Part shown: positions 1 through 8,206 of the stretch, in pieces | Position numbering within the stretch: the stretch's first letter is position 1 | Layout of the letters: every line of letters starts with the position of its first letter | Source: Streptomyces fuscichromogenes | GTDB taxonomy: Bacteria; Actinomycetota; Actinomycetes; Streptomycetales; Streptomycetaceae | Reading direction: 5' to 3' | DNA: 64,000 nucleotides | NCBI RefSeq assembly: GCF_014645815.1 | Contig: NZ_BMML01000033.1 | Span: 1-64,000, forward strand | Notes under the pieces: generated by a model | Told to the model about the DNA's origin: nothing | Database searches by the model: none | Seen by the model: the letters and a program-made list of their open reading frames with translations, nothing else | Made by a program: the position numbers and the translations under genes

Positions 1-1714
1 AGGCGGCCGCGGCCCCGGCCGCATCCCCCGCCTCCCCCCGCCAGAAGGCGAGGTTGTTCCGGGTGCTCAGGGTGTGGGGGTGGTCCTCACCCAGCACCCG
101 CACCATGTGGGGCAGCAGCTCGGCGTAGGCGGCCGCGGCCCCGGCCGCATCCCCCACCTCTCCCCGCCAGCGGGCGAGGTGGTGCCGGGCAGTCAGGGTG
201 TCGGGGTGGTCCTCACCCAGGTGGGAGGTGGTGGTGTGGGTGAGGTGCTGGTAGTGGTCGCGGGCGGCAGCGGCCTGGCCAGCTTCGCCGAGGCTGGTGC
301 CGGTGTGGAACAGCACCGGATGCGCGGCCAGCCGGTGCAGGGCGTCTCCGGCGGTTTGGGTGAGGGCAGTGGTGTTGGTGCGCAGGGTCCGGGCGAGGTC
401 GGTGTCCCGCTCGATGGCGGGCCAGGCGGTGATGAGGGCGTCGGCGGCGGTGCGGGCGGTGGTGTCGTGCTGGTGGAGGGTGAGGGTGTCGCGGGTGGCG
501 CGTTGGACGAGCTGGTGGACGCGGACGCTTCCGTCGTGGCCGCCAGGGGTGGTGGGGGTGTGGTCGATGAGGCTCAGGCGGTGCAGGGCGCGCAGGGCGA
601 GTACGGCGTCCTGGGGGGAGACCGGGGCCGGTTCACCGGCTGGGGCCGGGCCGGTGCTGGTGCGGTGCTGTGCGAGATAGCCCAGGGCCGGGTTGCCGGT
701 CAGTACGTCCTGGGGGATGCCGTTGGCGTCGAGGAAGGCGGCCAGCTGGAGCACGGGGCGGGCCAGACCGGTGGGGCGCAGGGTGTCGGCGCGGTCGATG
801 GACAGCGACCAGGCGGCGGCGACGGTGGCGGTCTGGTCGCCGGGCAGCACGTCGGGGGCGGCATCGGCCAGGGTCCTGGTGCGGTCGGCCAGCAGCTCCC
901 GGTAGGCGGCCACGCTCTGGCCGGAGTCGACGAGGTAGGCGGCGGCCTGGGACAGCGCCAGCGGCAGATGGCCCAGGTCCGTGGCGAGGGCGGTCAGCTC
1001 GTCGGCTGATTCGTCGTGATCGTGGGCGCCGAGTGTGGCGGTGAGGTAGGCGAGGGACTCGGCCTCGGTGAATACTCCGACGTTGATCAGCTGCCGGCCG
1101 CCGTCGGTCAGGGCGGCGTCCCGGCGGCGGGTGGTGACCAGGGTCCGGCCGTGCGGGCTGGCCGGCGGCCACCACCCGCGCAGATCCTGCGGGTCGGCGA
1201 CGTCGTCCAGCACCACCAGCCACCGGCACGGCTCCGCCCCGGCCTTGAACTCCAGCCAGGCGTGGAACGCCCGTGCTCCGGCCTGCTGGTCGCCCGGGTC
1301 CGCGCCCAGCACCTCCATGGCGGCCTGCGCGAACCCCGACACGACAGCCGCGGCATTACCAGCGCTGATCCACACCAGCACATCCACCGCACCCGTCTCC
1401 TGGGCGTGGCGGGCGTAGTCCGCGGCCAGCTGGGTCTTGCCCACCCCCGACATCCCGGCCAGCACCTGCCCCACCACGGCCGTCCCGCCGCCGGCCAGAG
1501 CCTGCCGCAGCCGGGCCACTTCGGCCCGGTCCTGGAAACACCCTGCCCTACCCGGGACCACCCCCACCTGACACGGCCACACCGCCCGCACCTGGGGACC
1601 CACATAGACGTGCTGGACACCCTTGCCCAGGACCGGGCCATGGAAGACGCTGTCGCGGAAATCGACATGGTCCCCGGCCACTGCGTCCCCGGACTGCCGG
1701 GTGCCCTCGGTCAC
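1..1714 (-). CDS. NB-ARC/TPR NLR-type protein with N-terminal amyloid-like motif (3' end outside window)
   Basis: STAND-class signalling ATPase, about 571 residues visible; the C-terminus lies beyond base 1. The GTG start at 1714 overlaps the stop of the upstream gene (GTGA), so the two are translationally coupled. Residues about 15-39 carry a short motif (HVDFRDSVFHGPV, then GKGVQH) shared with the C-terminus of the upstream protein. The P-loop GMSGVGKT is at about 87-94, followed by a Walker B-like WLVVLDDV. The C-terminal part has kinesin-light-chain-type TPRs containing GEDHPxTL, and these cause the DNA repeats near bases 1-240. In known bacterial NLRs the TPRs sense a ligand, NB-ARC oligomerises and the N-terminal motif templates amyloid folding of an effector. 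That role is inferred here. Family assignment is secure; the trigger is unknown. Confidence 0.88.
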   Translation of the reverse strand, partial: MTEGTRQSGDAVAGDHVDFRDSVFHGPVLGKGVQHVYVGPQVRAVWPCQVGVVPGRAGCFQDRAEVARLRQALAGGGTAVVGQVLAGMSGVGKTQLAADYARHAQETGAVDVLVWISAGNAAAVVSGFAQAAMEVLGADPGDQQAGARAFHAWLEFKAGAEPCRWLVVLDDVADPQDLRGWWPPASPHGRTLVTTRRRDAALTDGGRQLINVGVFTEAESLAYLTATLGAHDHDESADELTALATDLGHLPLALSQAAAYLVDSGQSVAAYRELLADRTRTLADAAPDVLPGDQTATVAAAWSLSIDRADTLRPTGLARPVLQLAAFLDANGIPQDVLTGNPALGYLAQHRTSTGPAPAGEPAPVSPQDAVLALRALHRLSLIDHTPTTPGGHDGSVRVHQLVQRATRDTLTLHQHDTTARTAADALITAWPAIERDTDLARTLRTNTTALTQTAGDALHRLAAHPVLFHTGTSLGEAGQAAAARDHYQHLTHTTTSHLGEDHPDTLTARHHLARWRGEVGDAAGAAAAYAELLPHMVRVLGEDHPHTLSTRNNLAFWRGEAGDAAGAAAA

Positions 1715-2139
1715 TCCGGGGCCTTGCCGTAGGTGATGTGCTGGACACCCTTGCCCTGCACCGGGCCATGAAAGGTGCCCTGACGGAAATCGACATGGTC
1801 ACCCCCCGCACCGGCACCGTGCAGGGACTCCAGGTGCTCCACGAGCTGGCCCAGAGCCTCGGCGAAGACGGTGTCGCGCTCGGCGGCGTCCTCCAGGGAG
1901 TCCGTCAGCCGCCGCCGGGTACGCTCCGAAAGCTCCTGCCGGCCCTCCCCGGCCTCCTCCCCCGCCCGTTCCAGTGCAGGATCCGCACCGAGCCTGGCAC
2001 TGATCAGATCGTGCAGCTGGCCCATCGCCGCATCCAGACCCCGGTCAACCTCCGCATTCGCAGGCCCCGCCACCCGCTTCGCCTTGCGGACCAACCACGC
2101 GAACGCATACCCGACCGCAATCTCCACACCCGTCACCAC
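1711..2139 (-). CDS. Bell-like helical effector with C-terminal amyloid-like motif
   Basis: A 142-residue protein, GTG start at 2139, directly upstream of and overlapping the NB-ARC gene. Residues 5-17 are hydrophobic (VEIAVGYAFAWLV) and are followed by a basic patch. A predicted helical region (about 30-105) includes the segments LHDLISARLGADPAL and ELSERTRRRLTDSLEDAA. Residues 114-138 repeat the motif of the partner NLR (GDHVDFRQGTFHGPVQGKG, then VQH). A helical, probably membrane-active domain plus C-terminal motif, next to an NLR carrying the same motif at its N-terminus, is the layout described for Bell-domain effectors with BASS amyloid motifs. The cell-death role is inferred by analogy; an antitoxin-like or regulatory role cannot be excluded. 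Confidence 0.8.
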   Translation of the reverse strand: MVTGVEIAVGYAFAWLVRKAKRVAGPANAEVDRGLDAAMGQLHDLISARLGADPALERAGEEAGEGRQELSERTRRRLTDSLEDAAERDTVFAEALGQLVEHLESLHGAGAGGDHVDFRQGTFHGPVQGKGVQHITYGKAPE

Positions 2140-2248
2140 GCCCCCCTTGACCTGACGGACCTACAGCACACCGACCGTACCCACCGCCCCGCCCCCACAC
2201 CACCCCGATTGGGGCTCATGACACAGCCGTTACCAACACCCCAACTAC

Positions 2249-2704
2249 TCACACCCGGTGCAGCTGGGCGAGCATCGTGATCGAGGTGCGGACGACCCCG
2301 ACGGCCAGTGGCGGGGTGATCACGGCGGGGGCGAGATCCCCGTGGGCGTACTTGTTCCGGATCGGCCGGCCGCAACTGTCGAGGAGGTCGTACTCCTCAT
2401 CGGTGATCAGGTCATCGGCGAGAGCCTTCTTCAGGTAGTCGGCGAGGGTCCCCCTGCCGTAGCGGTCGGAGAGCGCCGCCTCGACGGCGATGATGGAGGT
2501 CGCGGCGCCGACCATCATGAACTCGTACCGGTAGTAGCTCATGCGGATCAGCTCACGGGCCGTGGTCAGCACCCTCTCCGCTCCCTGGGGCAGGCCGGGC
2601 GGGATGACCAGGTCGCGGACCAGGTCGTGCATATCGGCGAACTGGCCAGCCCACCAGAAGCGTGTGTCGGGTACGGGCCAGGGCAGTTCAGAGGTCTCGC
2701 TCAT
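2249..2704 (-). CDS. HEPN-domain protein (putative RNase or RNA-binding)
   Basis: A 151-residue protein; ATG at 2704 was preferred to longer in-frame starts, which would run through the neighbouring insertion sequence. The C-terminal half is helical and ends with RNKYAH (R116 to H121), the Rx4H signature of HEPN domains with the usual polar residue after Arg. HEPN proteins are often metal-independent RNases in toxin-antitoxin or phage-defence systems, or non-catalytic partners. No nucleotidyltransferase (MNT) partner is adjacent. An insertion sequence sits 46 bp upstream of the start, so the original promoter has probably been displaced. The Rx4H motif is visible; the activity is inferred. 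Confidence 0.6.
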   Translation of the reverse strand: MSETSELPWPVPDTRFWWAGQFADMHDLVRDLVIPPGLPQGAERVLTTARELIRMSYYRYEFMMVGAATSIIAVEAALSDRYGRGTLADYLKKALADDLITDEEYDLLDSCGRPIRNKYAHGDLAPAVITPPLAVGVVRTSITMLAQLHRV

Positions 2705-2741
2705 GGCCCCGGATTCTGGCAGCGCTGCCCCCACCGCCGGT

Positions 2742-2750
2742 AACAGGTTT
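2742..2750. repeat. Left target-site duplication of the ISKra4-type element
   Basis: AACAGGTTT here is repeated exactly at 5026-5034, directly outside the terminal inverted repeats of the element. Confidence 0.85.
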
Positions 2751-2846
2751 GGGTGCGGCTCGTTTCGAGGGATGAGCTGACCTGGGGAGACGTTGATTGG
2801 CGTCTGGGTGGGCAGGTCTCCTTCCTGAGGGGAGGAGGCGGTGTCG

Positions 2847-3392
2847 ATGGGCTCGTTGTTCGAGGCGATCGAGGCCGAGGAGGCCGAGGTCCGGGAGCGG
2901 GTGGAACAACTCGAGGCCCGACTGGCCGAGTTGACCGAGCGGCTGGTGGCCGAGCGGGAGAGACTTTCGCGGCTGGTGATCACCCGTGAGACGGTTGGTG
3001 AGCTCCTGGCGAGAATGACGGACGGCAGTGCCGTGAACGGGCCCGTGCTCGAGACGCCGCCGACGGCGGCGGTGGAGGAGGGGTCGCCGTTTGAGGGAGC
3101 CGAGCGCCGGGTCGTGGGGTTGCTGTCGGTGCCGAAGTGGCAGCCGGGCATGGAAGCGAGTGTGCTGCCGCGGGTCTACCAGGACATTCTCGAGGTCGTT
3201 GATGATGCGCCGGGGCCGGTGCGGGCCAAGCAGATCGTGCCCAGGATCGGTCTGCCGGTGGAGAACGGGAAGATCGAGGTGACGCGGTCGAAGCTGAAGC
3301 GTCTGGTGGTGCGGGGCTGGCTGGACGAGACCACTCCCGGCCTGTTCACCCCATCTCGCATCAGAAAGACTCATTCGTCCAACTCGCCCTGA
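2847..3392 (+). CDS. ISKra4-associated accessory protein, coiled coil plus winged-helix-like domain
   Basis: About 181 residues. ATG 2847 has an ideal spacing from AGGAGG; a GTG at 2841 is too close. Residues about 1-50 form a strongly predicted coiled coil (FEAIEAEEAEVRERVEQLEA). The C-terminal ~90 residues (LPRVYQDILEVV, VTRSKLKRLVVRGWL) look like a small winged helix. It lies inside the inverted repeats, 65 bp upstream of the transposase, so it is part of the element. I infer a DNA-binding regulatory or accessory role in transposition. No catalytic motif is visible. Confidence 0.7.
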   Translation: MGSLFEAIEAEEAEVRERVEQLEARLAELTERLVAERERLSRLVITRETVGELLARMTDGSAVNGPVLETPPTAAVEEGSPFEGAERRVVGLLSVPKWQPGMEASVLPRVYQDILEVVDDAPGPVRAKQIVPRIGLPVENGKIEVTRSKLKRLVVRGWLDETTPGLFTPSRIRKTHSSNSP

Positions 3393-3457
3393 AAGAGGGG
3401 CTCTTCCTTCTAGATTCGTAGGTGCCAACCAGAACGAACCTTGAGAGAAGAGCCCGG

Positions 3458-4993
3458 ATGGAACACTACGACACCCGGGGCACGCCTGAGGCGTTCGCGC
3501 GCTCGGTCAGTGCCTTCCACCTGCTGACGGCCACCCTGTCAGGCCCGGCGGCCGGAGAATGGACCCACGGTGAGCTGGAGGAACACCTCCAGGAGGCGGG
3601 ACGCGCGCTGATGCGCCAGCTGCTGCAGGACCACCTCGACCTGCGCGCGATACGCGAGGAGGAACACCTGGCCGCCCGTCCCGGACTGCGGGTGACGGGC
3701 CCGGACGGCCGGCCGCGTCCGTGGCGGGAGAAGGAGCATGAGCGGTGGCTGTCCACCGTCTTCGGCCACGTCCGGGTACGCCGCATCGCGCATCGCGGGC
3801 CCGGGGTGAGCAACGTGCATCCCTCGGACGTGCTGCTGTCGCTGCCCGCGGGCCGGCACTCGGCCGGTCTGCGCCGCCTGGCCGTCGTCGAGGCCGTGCG
3901 CGGTTCCTTCGACCAGGCCCTGGCCGCCGTCGAGCGGCAGTGCGGGCCGGTGGTGGGCAAACGCCGGCTGGAAGAACTCGTCACCGAGGCCGCAGCGGAC
4001 GTCGACGGCTTCTACTGGGCGAGCATTCCGCTGCCCTGCAGCCGGGAGATGCCGCTGGTGATCCAGGCGGACGGCAAGGGTGTGGTCATGCGGCCCGAAG
4101 CGTTGCGCGAGGCCACCCGCCGCAAGGCGGCCCAGGCCGCCGCCGCGGGGCGGCGGGGCCGGCTGGCACCGGGCGAGAAGCCCAACCGGAAACGGATGGC
4201 CACCATCGCCTGCGTCTTCGACACCCGCCCCGCCTCACGCCGCCCGCACGACGTGATCGGGCCGCCCGAGGGCCGCAGCGCCAACCGCACCCGCCGCCCG
4301 CGCCCGAAGGCGGAGAACAAGTGGCTGACCGCCTCCCTGGTCAAAACCCCCGAGGAAGTCATCGCCGAGGCGTTCGACCAGGCCCAGGCACGCGACCGGC
4401 ACCACCTGCGCGACTGGATCGTCCTGGTCGACGGCGCCCGTCACCAGCTCGACGTCATCCAGGCCGAAGCCGCCCACCGAGGCGTGACGATCCACGTCCT
4501 GATCGACTTCGTCCACGTCACCGAATACGTCTGGGCAGCCGCGCACGCCTTCCACAAGCCCGGCAGCCGCGAAGCCGAAGCCTTCACCGCCGACCGGCTC
4601 ACCGCGATCCTCGCCGGTCACGCCGCCCGCGTCGCCGACGAACTCCTCGCCCTGGCCGACCAGGCCCACCTGACAGCCTCACCCCGCGAGGCGGTCATCA
4701 CCTGCCACCGCTACCTCACCGGCCACCTCGACCAACTCCACTACGACACCGCCCTCGAAGCCGGCTGGCCCATCGCCACCGGCGCGATCGAAGGCGCTTG
4801 CCGGCACCTGATCGCCGACCGCCTCGACATCACCGGCGCCCGCTGGGGCCTCGCCGGCGCCGAAGCCGTCCTCAAACTCCGCGCCGTCACCAGCAACGGC
4901 GACCTCGACACCTACTGGACGTTCCACATCGCCCGCGAACACGAACGGCTCTACCCCAACCCTGACCAGGCCACATTCAGGCTGACCGCCTGA
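3458..4993 (+). CDS. ISKra4-family transposase
   Basis: DDE transposase of about 511 residues; ATG 3458 follows an AGAGAAGAG ribosome-binding site and is preferred to GTG 3422. The catalytic core is recognisable: VIQADGKGVVM (first Asp), WIVLVDGARHQ (second Asp) and ATGAIEGACRHLIADRL (Glu). The rich K/R insert around residues 230-290 is typical of the family. The frame is uninterrupted and ends 32 bp inside the right inverted repeat, so the element may be active. Confidence 0.93.
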   Translation: MEHYDTRGTPEAFARSVSAFHLLTATLSGPAAGEWTHGELEEHLQEAGRALMRQLLQDHLDLRAIREEEHLAARPGLRVTGPDGRPRPWREKEHERWLSTVFGHVRVRRIAHRGPGVSNVHPSDVLLSLPAGRHSAGLRRLAVVEAVRGSFDQALAAVERQCGPVVGKRRLEELVTEAAADVDGFYWASIPLPCSREMPLVIQADGKGVVMRPEALREATRRKAAQAAAAGRRGRLAPGEKPNRKRMATIACVFDTRPASRRPHDVIGPPEGRSANRTRRPRPKAENKWLTASLVKTPEEVIAEAFDQAQARDRHHLRDWIVLVDGARHQLDVIQAEAAHRGVTIHVLIDFVHVTEYVWAAAHAFHKPGSREAEAFTADRLTAILAGHAARVADELLALADQAHLTASPREAVITCHRYLTGHLDQLHYDTALEAGWPIATGAIEGACRHLIADRLDITGARWGLAGAEAVLKLRAVTSNGDLDTYWTFHIAREHERLYPNPDQATFRLTA

Positions 4994-5025
4994 TCCACGA
5001 CCTTCACTTCAGAGGAACCGCACCC

Positions 5026-5034
5026 AACAGGTTT
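5026..5034. repeat. Right target-site duplication of the ISKra4-type element
   Basis: AACAGGTTT, identical to 2742-2750, directly outside the right inverted repeat. Confidence 0.85.
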
Positions 5035-5213
5035 CTACTCCCGCGAGGCCGTGCAGAGGGTGGGGCGGCGCACGGTGCGGGTTGGGGGGCGCCCCGCCGT
5101 GGAGGGGGACATGGGCGGTCCGCTCATGGCGGGGACCGTGTTGGGGCGTGGGGTGCGGGCCGTCGCCGGGGTGGCCCGTGTCGTCCTGCCGCCGGAGGCA
5201 AGCACGGAACCCC

Positions 5214-5271
5214 GGGGGTATCCAAGGCCGAGCCGCTACGCGGTCGCCTACGGCGAGCCTTGGACACCCCC
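5214..5271 (+). promoter_or_regulatory. Long stem-loop in the leader of a 44-residue gene
   Basis: GGGGGT plus ATCCAAGG at 5214-5227 pairs with CCTTGG plus ACACCCCC at 5258-5271, with one mismatched pair, enclosing a further paired GC-rich loop. It lies in the otherwise gene-free 5035-5334 interval, about 60 bp before the small gene at 5335. No other gene is seen in this interval. It could be an RNA leader or a plasmid-type structural site. Confidence 0.4.
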
Positions 5272-5334
5272 GAGAACCCGTGCTCGGGCCAAGGCCCGTC
5301 AGGACGACCCGCCCCACCCCTTCAGGAGGACCCG

Positions 5335-5469
5335 ATGTCCACTCGCTACCGCATCATCAAGCTCCGCAGCGGCTGGGGCGTCGAGGACACCCACACCGGC
5401 ACCGTCTGGACCGGCATGGTCCGCGTCGGCGCCGTCCAGCTGGCCGACCGTCTCAACTCCGTCGGGTAG
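5335..5469 (+). CDS. Small protein, 44 residues, unknown function
   Basis: ATG 5335 is preceded by a strong AGGAGGA site. The product contains WGVEDTHTGTVWTG and VGAVQLADRLN, a compact beta-rich profile with one terminal helix. No family is recognised. The ribosome-binding site and codon use support expression. Confidence 0.55.
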   Translation: MSTRYRIIKLRSGWGVEDTHTGTVWTGMVRVGAVQLADRLNSVG

Positions 5470-5540
5470 GGCACCGGGCCCGGAGACACCTCCGGGCCCT
5501 CGCCCCGTCCCCCGCCGTCCGCGCCGCGGTGTCCCCTCGG

Positions 5541-7034
5541 TCAGGACCGGGCTGGGTCCCACGTACGAGGCAGGGTGAGTCCGGCGGGAAAGGGGGACCC
5601 GTTCGGCGGGACCAGGCCAGTGGGCGCCACACCATCCGCGCCGGTGAAGTCGACCGTCCCGCCGGGGAACCACGCCTGGCTGAAGTCAACCGTCCCGTCG
5701 GAGAACCGTGCGCCGGTGAAGGCGACCCTGTCGCCGGAGAACCGGGCGTCAGTGAAGGTGACCCTCCCGCCCGAGAACCGTGCGCTGGCGAAGGTGACCG
5801 TGCTGCCGGAGAACCGCGCGTCGGAGAAGTTGACCGTGCTGCCGGAGAACTTCGCACCGGAGAAAATGATCGTGCCGCCGGAGAACCATGCGCTGTAGAA
5901 GCTGGCCGTCCCGTCGGAGAACCGCGCGTCAGTGAAGATGACCATGCCGCCGGAGAACCGTGCGCTGGCGAAGGTGACCGTGCTGCCGGAGAACCGCGCG
6001 CCGTGGAAGTCGACCGGCCCGCTGGAGAACTCCGCGCCGGAGAAGTCGACCCTGCCGCCGGAGAACTCCGCGCTGGCGAAGGTGGCCCTGCCGCCGGAGA
6101 ACCGCGCGCCATGGAAGTCGACCCTGCCGCCGGAGAACCGCGCGCCGGAGAAGACGACCCTGCCGCCGGAGAACTCCGCGCCGGAGAAGACGACCCTGCC
6201 GCCGGAGAACTCTGCACCAGTGAAGTTGACCCTGCCGCCGGAGAAGTGCGCGCCAGTAAAGTCTCCGCCGTCGAACGTGACTTCGGTGAGGTCGAAGTCG
6301 TGACCCTGCCAGGAGTGCGGGTCCTCGGGGGCGAGACGGAGGTGGTCGCGGATGAGGCGGATGACGGTGTGCCGCACTTCCCGCAGGGACAAGTAGGCGT
6401 GCCGGGCTTCCGCATCGTCCGCCGGCAGATCGGGTTCGGCGGTGTAGGGCAGGCGGAGGTAGGCGCACAGCACGTCGATGCACGTCTGGCGCAGGGCCCG
6501 GGTGGGGGCGTCGTCGGCGAGGCCGGCCAGGGCGTGCACCCCGCCGAGGCGCACGGCGGGGGACGCGTCGCCGAGCTGGGCGACGGCGGTGGTGAAGCGT
6601 TCGGTGTGCAGGCGGGTGGCCTCGCGCAGGGCGCCGTCCTCGTCGACGCGCTGGCGCCGGTAGGCCACCACCAGGGCGACCAGGGCGCCGGCCCCGGCGA
6701 CCACCCCGAAGGACAGCTTGACCAGGTCGAAGAGCGTGCTGGAGTCGAGGCGGTGTTCGGGCTTGAGTCCCCGGGCGCCGAGCAGGTCCCATCCGGTGTA
6801 GAACACCGCGGCGGCCACCAGGACGGCCGTGGCGAAGGTCAGGGCAAGGACGGGGCCGACCGGCCACAGGCGCAGGCCGCGCCGTTCCGTCCGGCGCCGG
6901 GGCAGATGTGCGGTCACATCCCCTTGAGACACTCCCGCTCCCGCCGCCGGTTGCGGCCCGTTCCGTCCGGCGCACCCGTCGCGACCCCGCCAGCCCCATG
7001 GACCCCCGATAAGCTCCCCATATCCAGGTTCCAT
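5541..7034 (-). CDS. Membrane-anchored pentapeptide-type (dodecapeptide) repeat protein
   Basis: About 497 residues with ATG at 7034; a TTG at 7046 or GTG starts further in are also possible. Hydrophobic helices at about 60-82 and 107-126 anchor the protein. A cytosolic helical segment (about 130-235) precedes 17 tandem 12-residue repeats with consensus AxFSGGxVxFxG (about 262-465), expected to form a right-handed beta helix. Pentapeptide-type proteins can mimic DNA or serve as scaffolds, but none of the better-known functional signatures is visible. The 36-bp DNA periodicity implies growth by tandem duplication. Divergently oriented from the integrase at 7068. Confidence 0.85.
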   Translation of the reverse strand: MEPGYGELIGGPWGWRGRDGCAGRNGPQPAAGAGVSQGDVTAHLPRRRTERRGLRLWPVGPVLALTFATAVLVAAAVFYTGWDLLGARGLKPEHRLDSSTLFDLVKLSFGVVAGAGALVALVVAYRRQRVDEDGALREATRLHTERFTTAVAQLGDASPAVRLGGVHALAGLADDAPTRALRQTCIDVLCAYLRLPYTAEPDLPADDAEARHAYLSLREVRHTVIRLIRDHLRLAPEDPHSWQGHDFDLTEVTFDGGDFTGAHFSGGRVNFTGAEFSGGRVVFSGAEFSGGRVVFSGARFSGGRVDFHGARFSGGRATFASAEFSGGRVDFSGAEFSSGPVDFHGARFSGSTVTFASARFSGGMVIFTDARFSDGTASFYSAWFSGGTIIFSGAKFSGSTVNFSDARFSGSTVTFASARFSGGRVTFTDARFSGDRVAFTGARFSDGTVDFSQAWFPGGTVDFTGADGVAPTGLVPPNGSPFPAGLTLPRTWDPARS

Positions 7035-7067
7035 GGAAGCGGTCAAATCCGATGAACGGGGCGGTTC

Positions 7068-8117
7068 ATGTCAGACAGTCAGAAGACGGTCGAACCGGTC
7101 GTCATCCCGGCCGCGCCAGCTCGGCCGGCGGAGTACGACACCGCGACCCGGGCCGTGCTCGACCACATCGACCGCCAGGCCGTGCGCACCGTCGCGGACG
7201 GCCGCCCGTCGAGCACCCGCAGAAGCTACGCCCAGGACTGGGCGAGCTGGACGAAGTTCTGCGCCGACTCCGGGGTTCCCGTGCTCGCCGTCACCCCGGG
7301 CACCCTGGTGATGTTCGTCGAGTGGCTGTGGACCCAGCCCGGCGGGAAGAAGGGGACGTGCACCGCGCCGTCGACCATCGACCGGCGGATCTCCGGCACC
7401 GTGGTGTCCGCCCGCGCCGAGCACGGCGTGCGGCCGGAGGACGGCGTCGCCCGGCTCGCCCGCAACCGCCTCAAGCAGCTGGTGAAGGAGATGGAGGCCA
7501 CCGGAGAGACCCGCGGCCGGGGCCAGGCCCCGCCGCTGCTCGTCGACCACCTGGTGCGGATCAGCGCCGCCTGCCCGGACAACCTCACCGGCATCCGCGA
7601 CCGCGCCATGGTGCTCATGCACTTCGCCGTCGCCGGCCGCGAGCACGAACTCGCCTTCAACCGCGTCCGCGACTACGCCGAGACCCCCGACGGCATCCAG
7701 GCCGACCTGCGCGTGTCCAAGGTCCGCCCCCGCGTCGTACCCGTCCCCTACGGCTCCCGGCCCTCGATCTGCCCCGTCCGCGCCTGGCAGGCATGGAAGG
7801 AAGCCGCCGGCCTCACCGACCCCGACGGCTACGCATGGCGCCGCCTGCACAACCGCTGGCACACCGTCCTGGAGGGCGGACTGCAGCCCGAGGCGATCGG
7901 CGACGTCGTCACCCGCGCCGGCGAACGCGCCGGGATCGACATCCGCTTCACCGGCCACAGCCCCCGCCGCGGCCTCGCCACGTCCTCCCGGCTCAAGGGC
8001 CACGACCAGATCGTCATCGCCAAACAGGGCGGATGGGCCCCGCACTCCAAGGTGCTCGCCGGCTACCTCGAAGTCGTCGACCAGTGGGAGGACAACGCCC
8101 TGCTCGGCGTGCTGTAA
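7068..8117 (+). CDS. Tyrosine recombinase/integrase
   Basis: A 349-residue site-specific recombinase. An N-terminal SAM-like domain (about 25-140) binds core DNA. The catalytic residues are all recognisable: R191 in AVAGREHELA, K218 in VSKVR, H297-x-x-R300 in GHSPRRG, W323 and the nucleophile Y333 in LAGYLE. ATG 7068 lies inside a small inverted repeat (ATGAAC, 6 nt, GTTCAT), so the start codon might be sequestered in a hairpin. A diverged, frameshifted copy follows at 9.3-10.2 kb. No excisionase or att site was recognised nearby. Confidence 0.9.
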   Translation: MSDSQKTVEPVVIPAAPARPAEYDTATRAVLDHIDRQAVRTVADGRPSSTRRSYAQDWASWTKFCADSGVPVLAVTPGTLVMFVEWLWTQPGGKKGTCTAPSTIDRRISGTVVSARAEHGVRPEDGVARLARNRLKQLVKEMEATGETRGRGQAPPLLVDHLVRISAACPDNLTGIRDRAMVLMHFAVAGREHELAFNRVRDYAETPDGIQADLRVSKVRPRVVPVPYGSRPSICPVRAWQAWKEAAGLTDPDGYAWRRLHNRWHTVLEGGLQPEAIGDVVTRAGERAGIDIRFTGHSPRRGLATSSRLKGHDQIVIAKQGGWAPHSKVLAGYLEVVDQWEDNALLGVL

Positions 8118-8206
8118 ACGTGGAAGTCGGGATGTTGTGGCCACTGCTGGGCGGCGGTCGGGCGCCAATCGAAGGAACCCAAGCGGGCGCGCACCTCGTA
8201 GCGGCA

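Larger units (their letters stand above)
2751..5025 (+). mobile_element. ISKra4-family insertion sequence, 2275 bp
   Basis: The ends are imperfect inverted repeats: GGGTGCGGCTCGTTT on the left and, read inward, GGGTGCGGTTCCTCT on the right. Both are flanked by the 9-bp direct repeat AACAGGTTT. The element encodes an accessory protein and an intact transposase, both on the plus strand. Perfect duplication and intact genes suggest recent insertion. The left end is 46 bp upstream of the HEPN gene start. Confidence 0.85.

Noticed and set aside
1..240. Tandem DNA repeats at the window start
   Set aside because: They are explained by the TPR-coding units of the NB-ARC protein on the minus strand.
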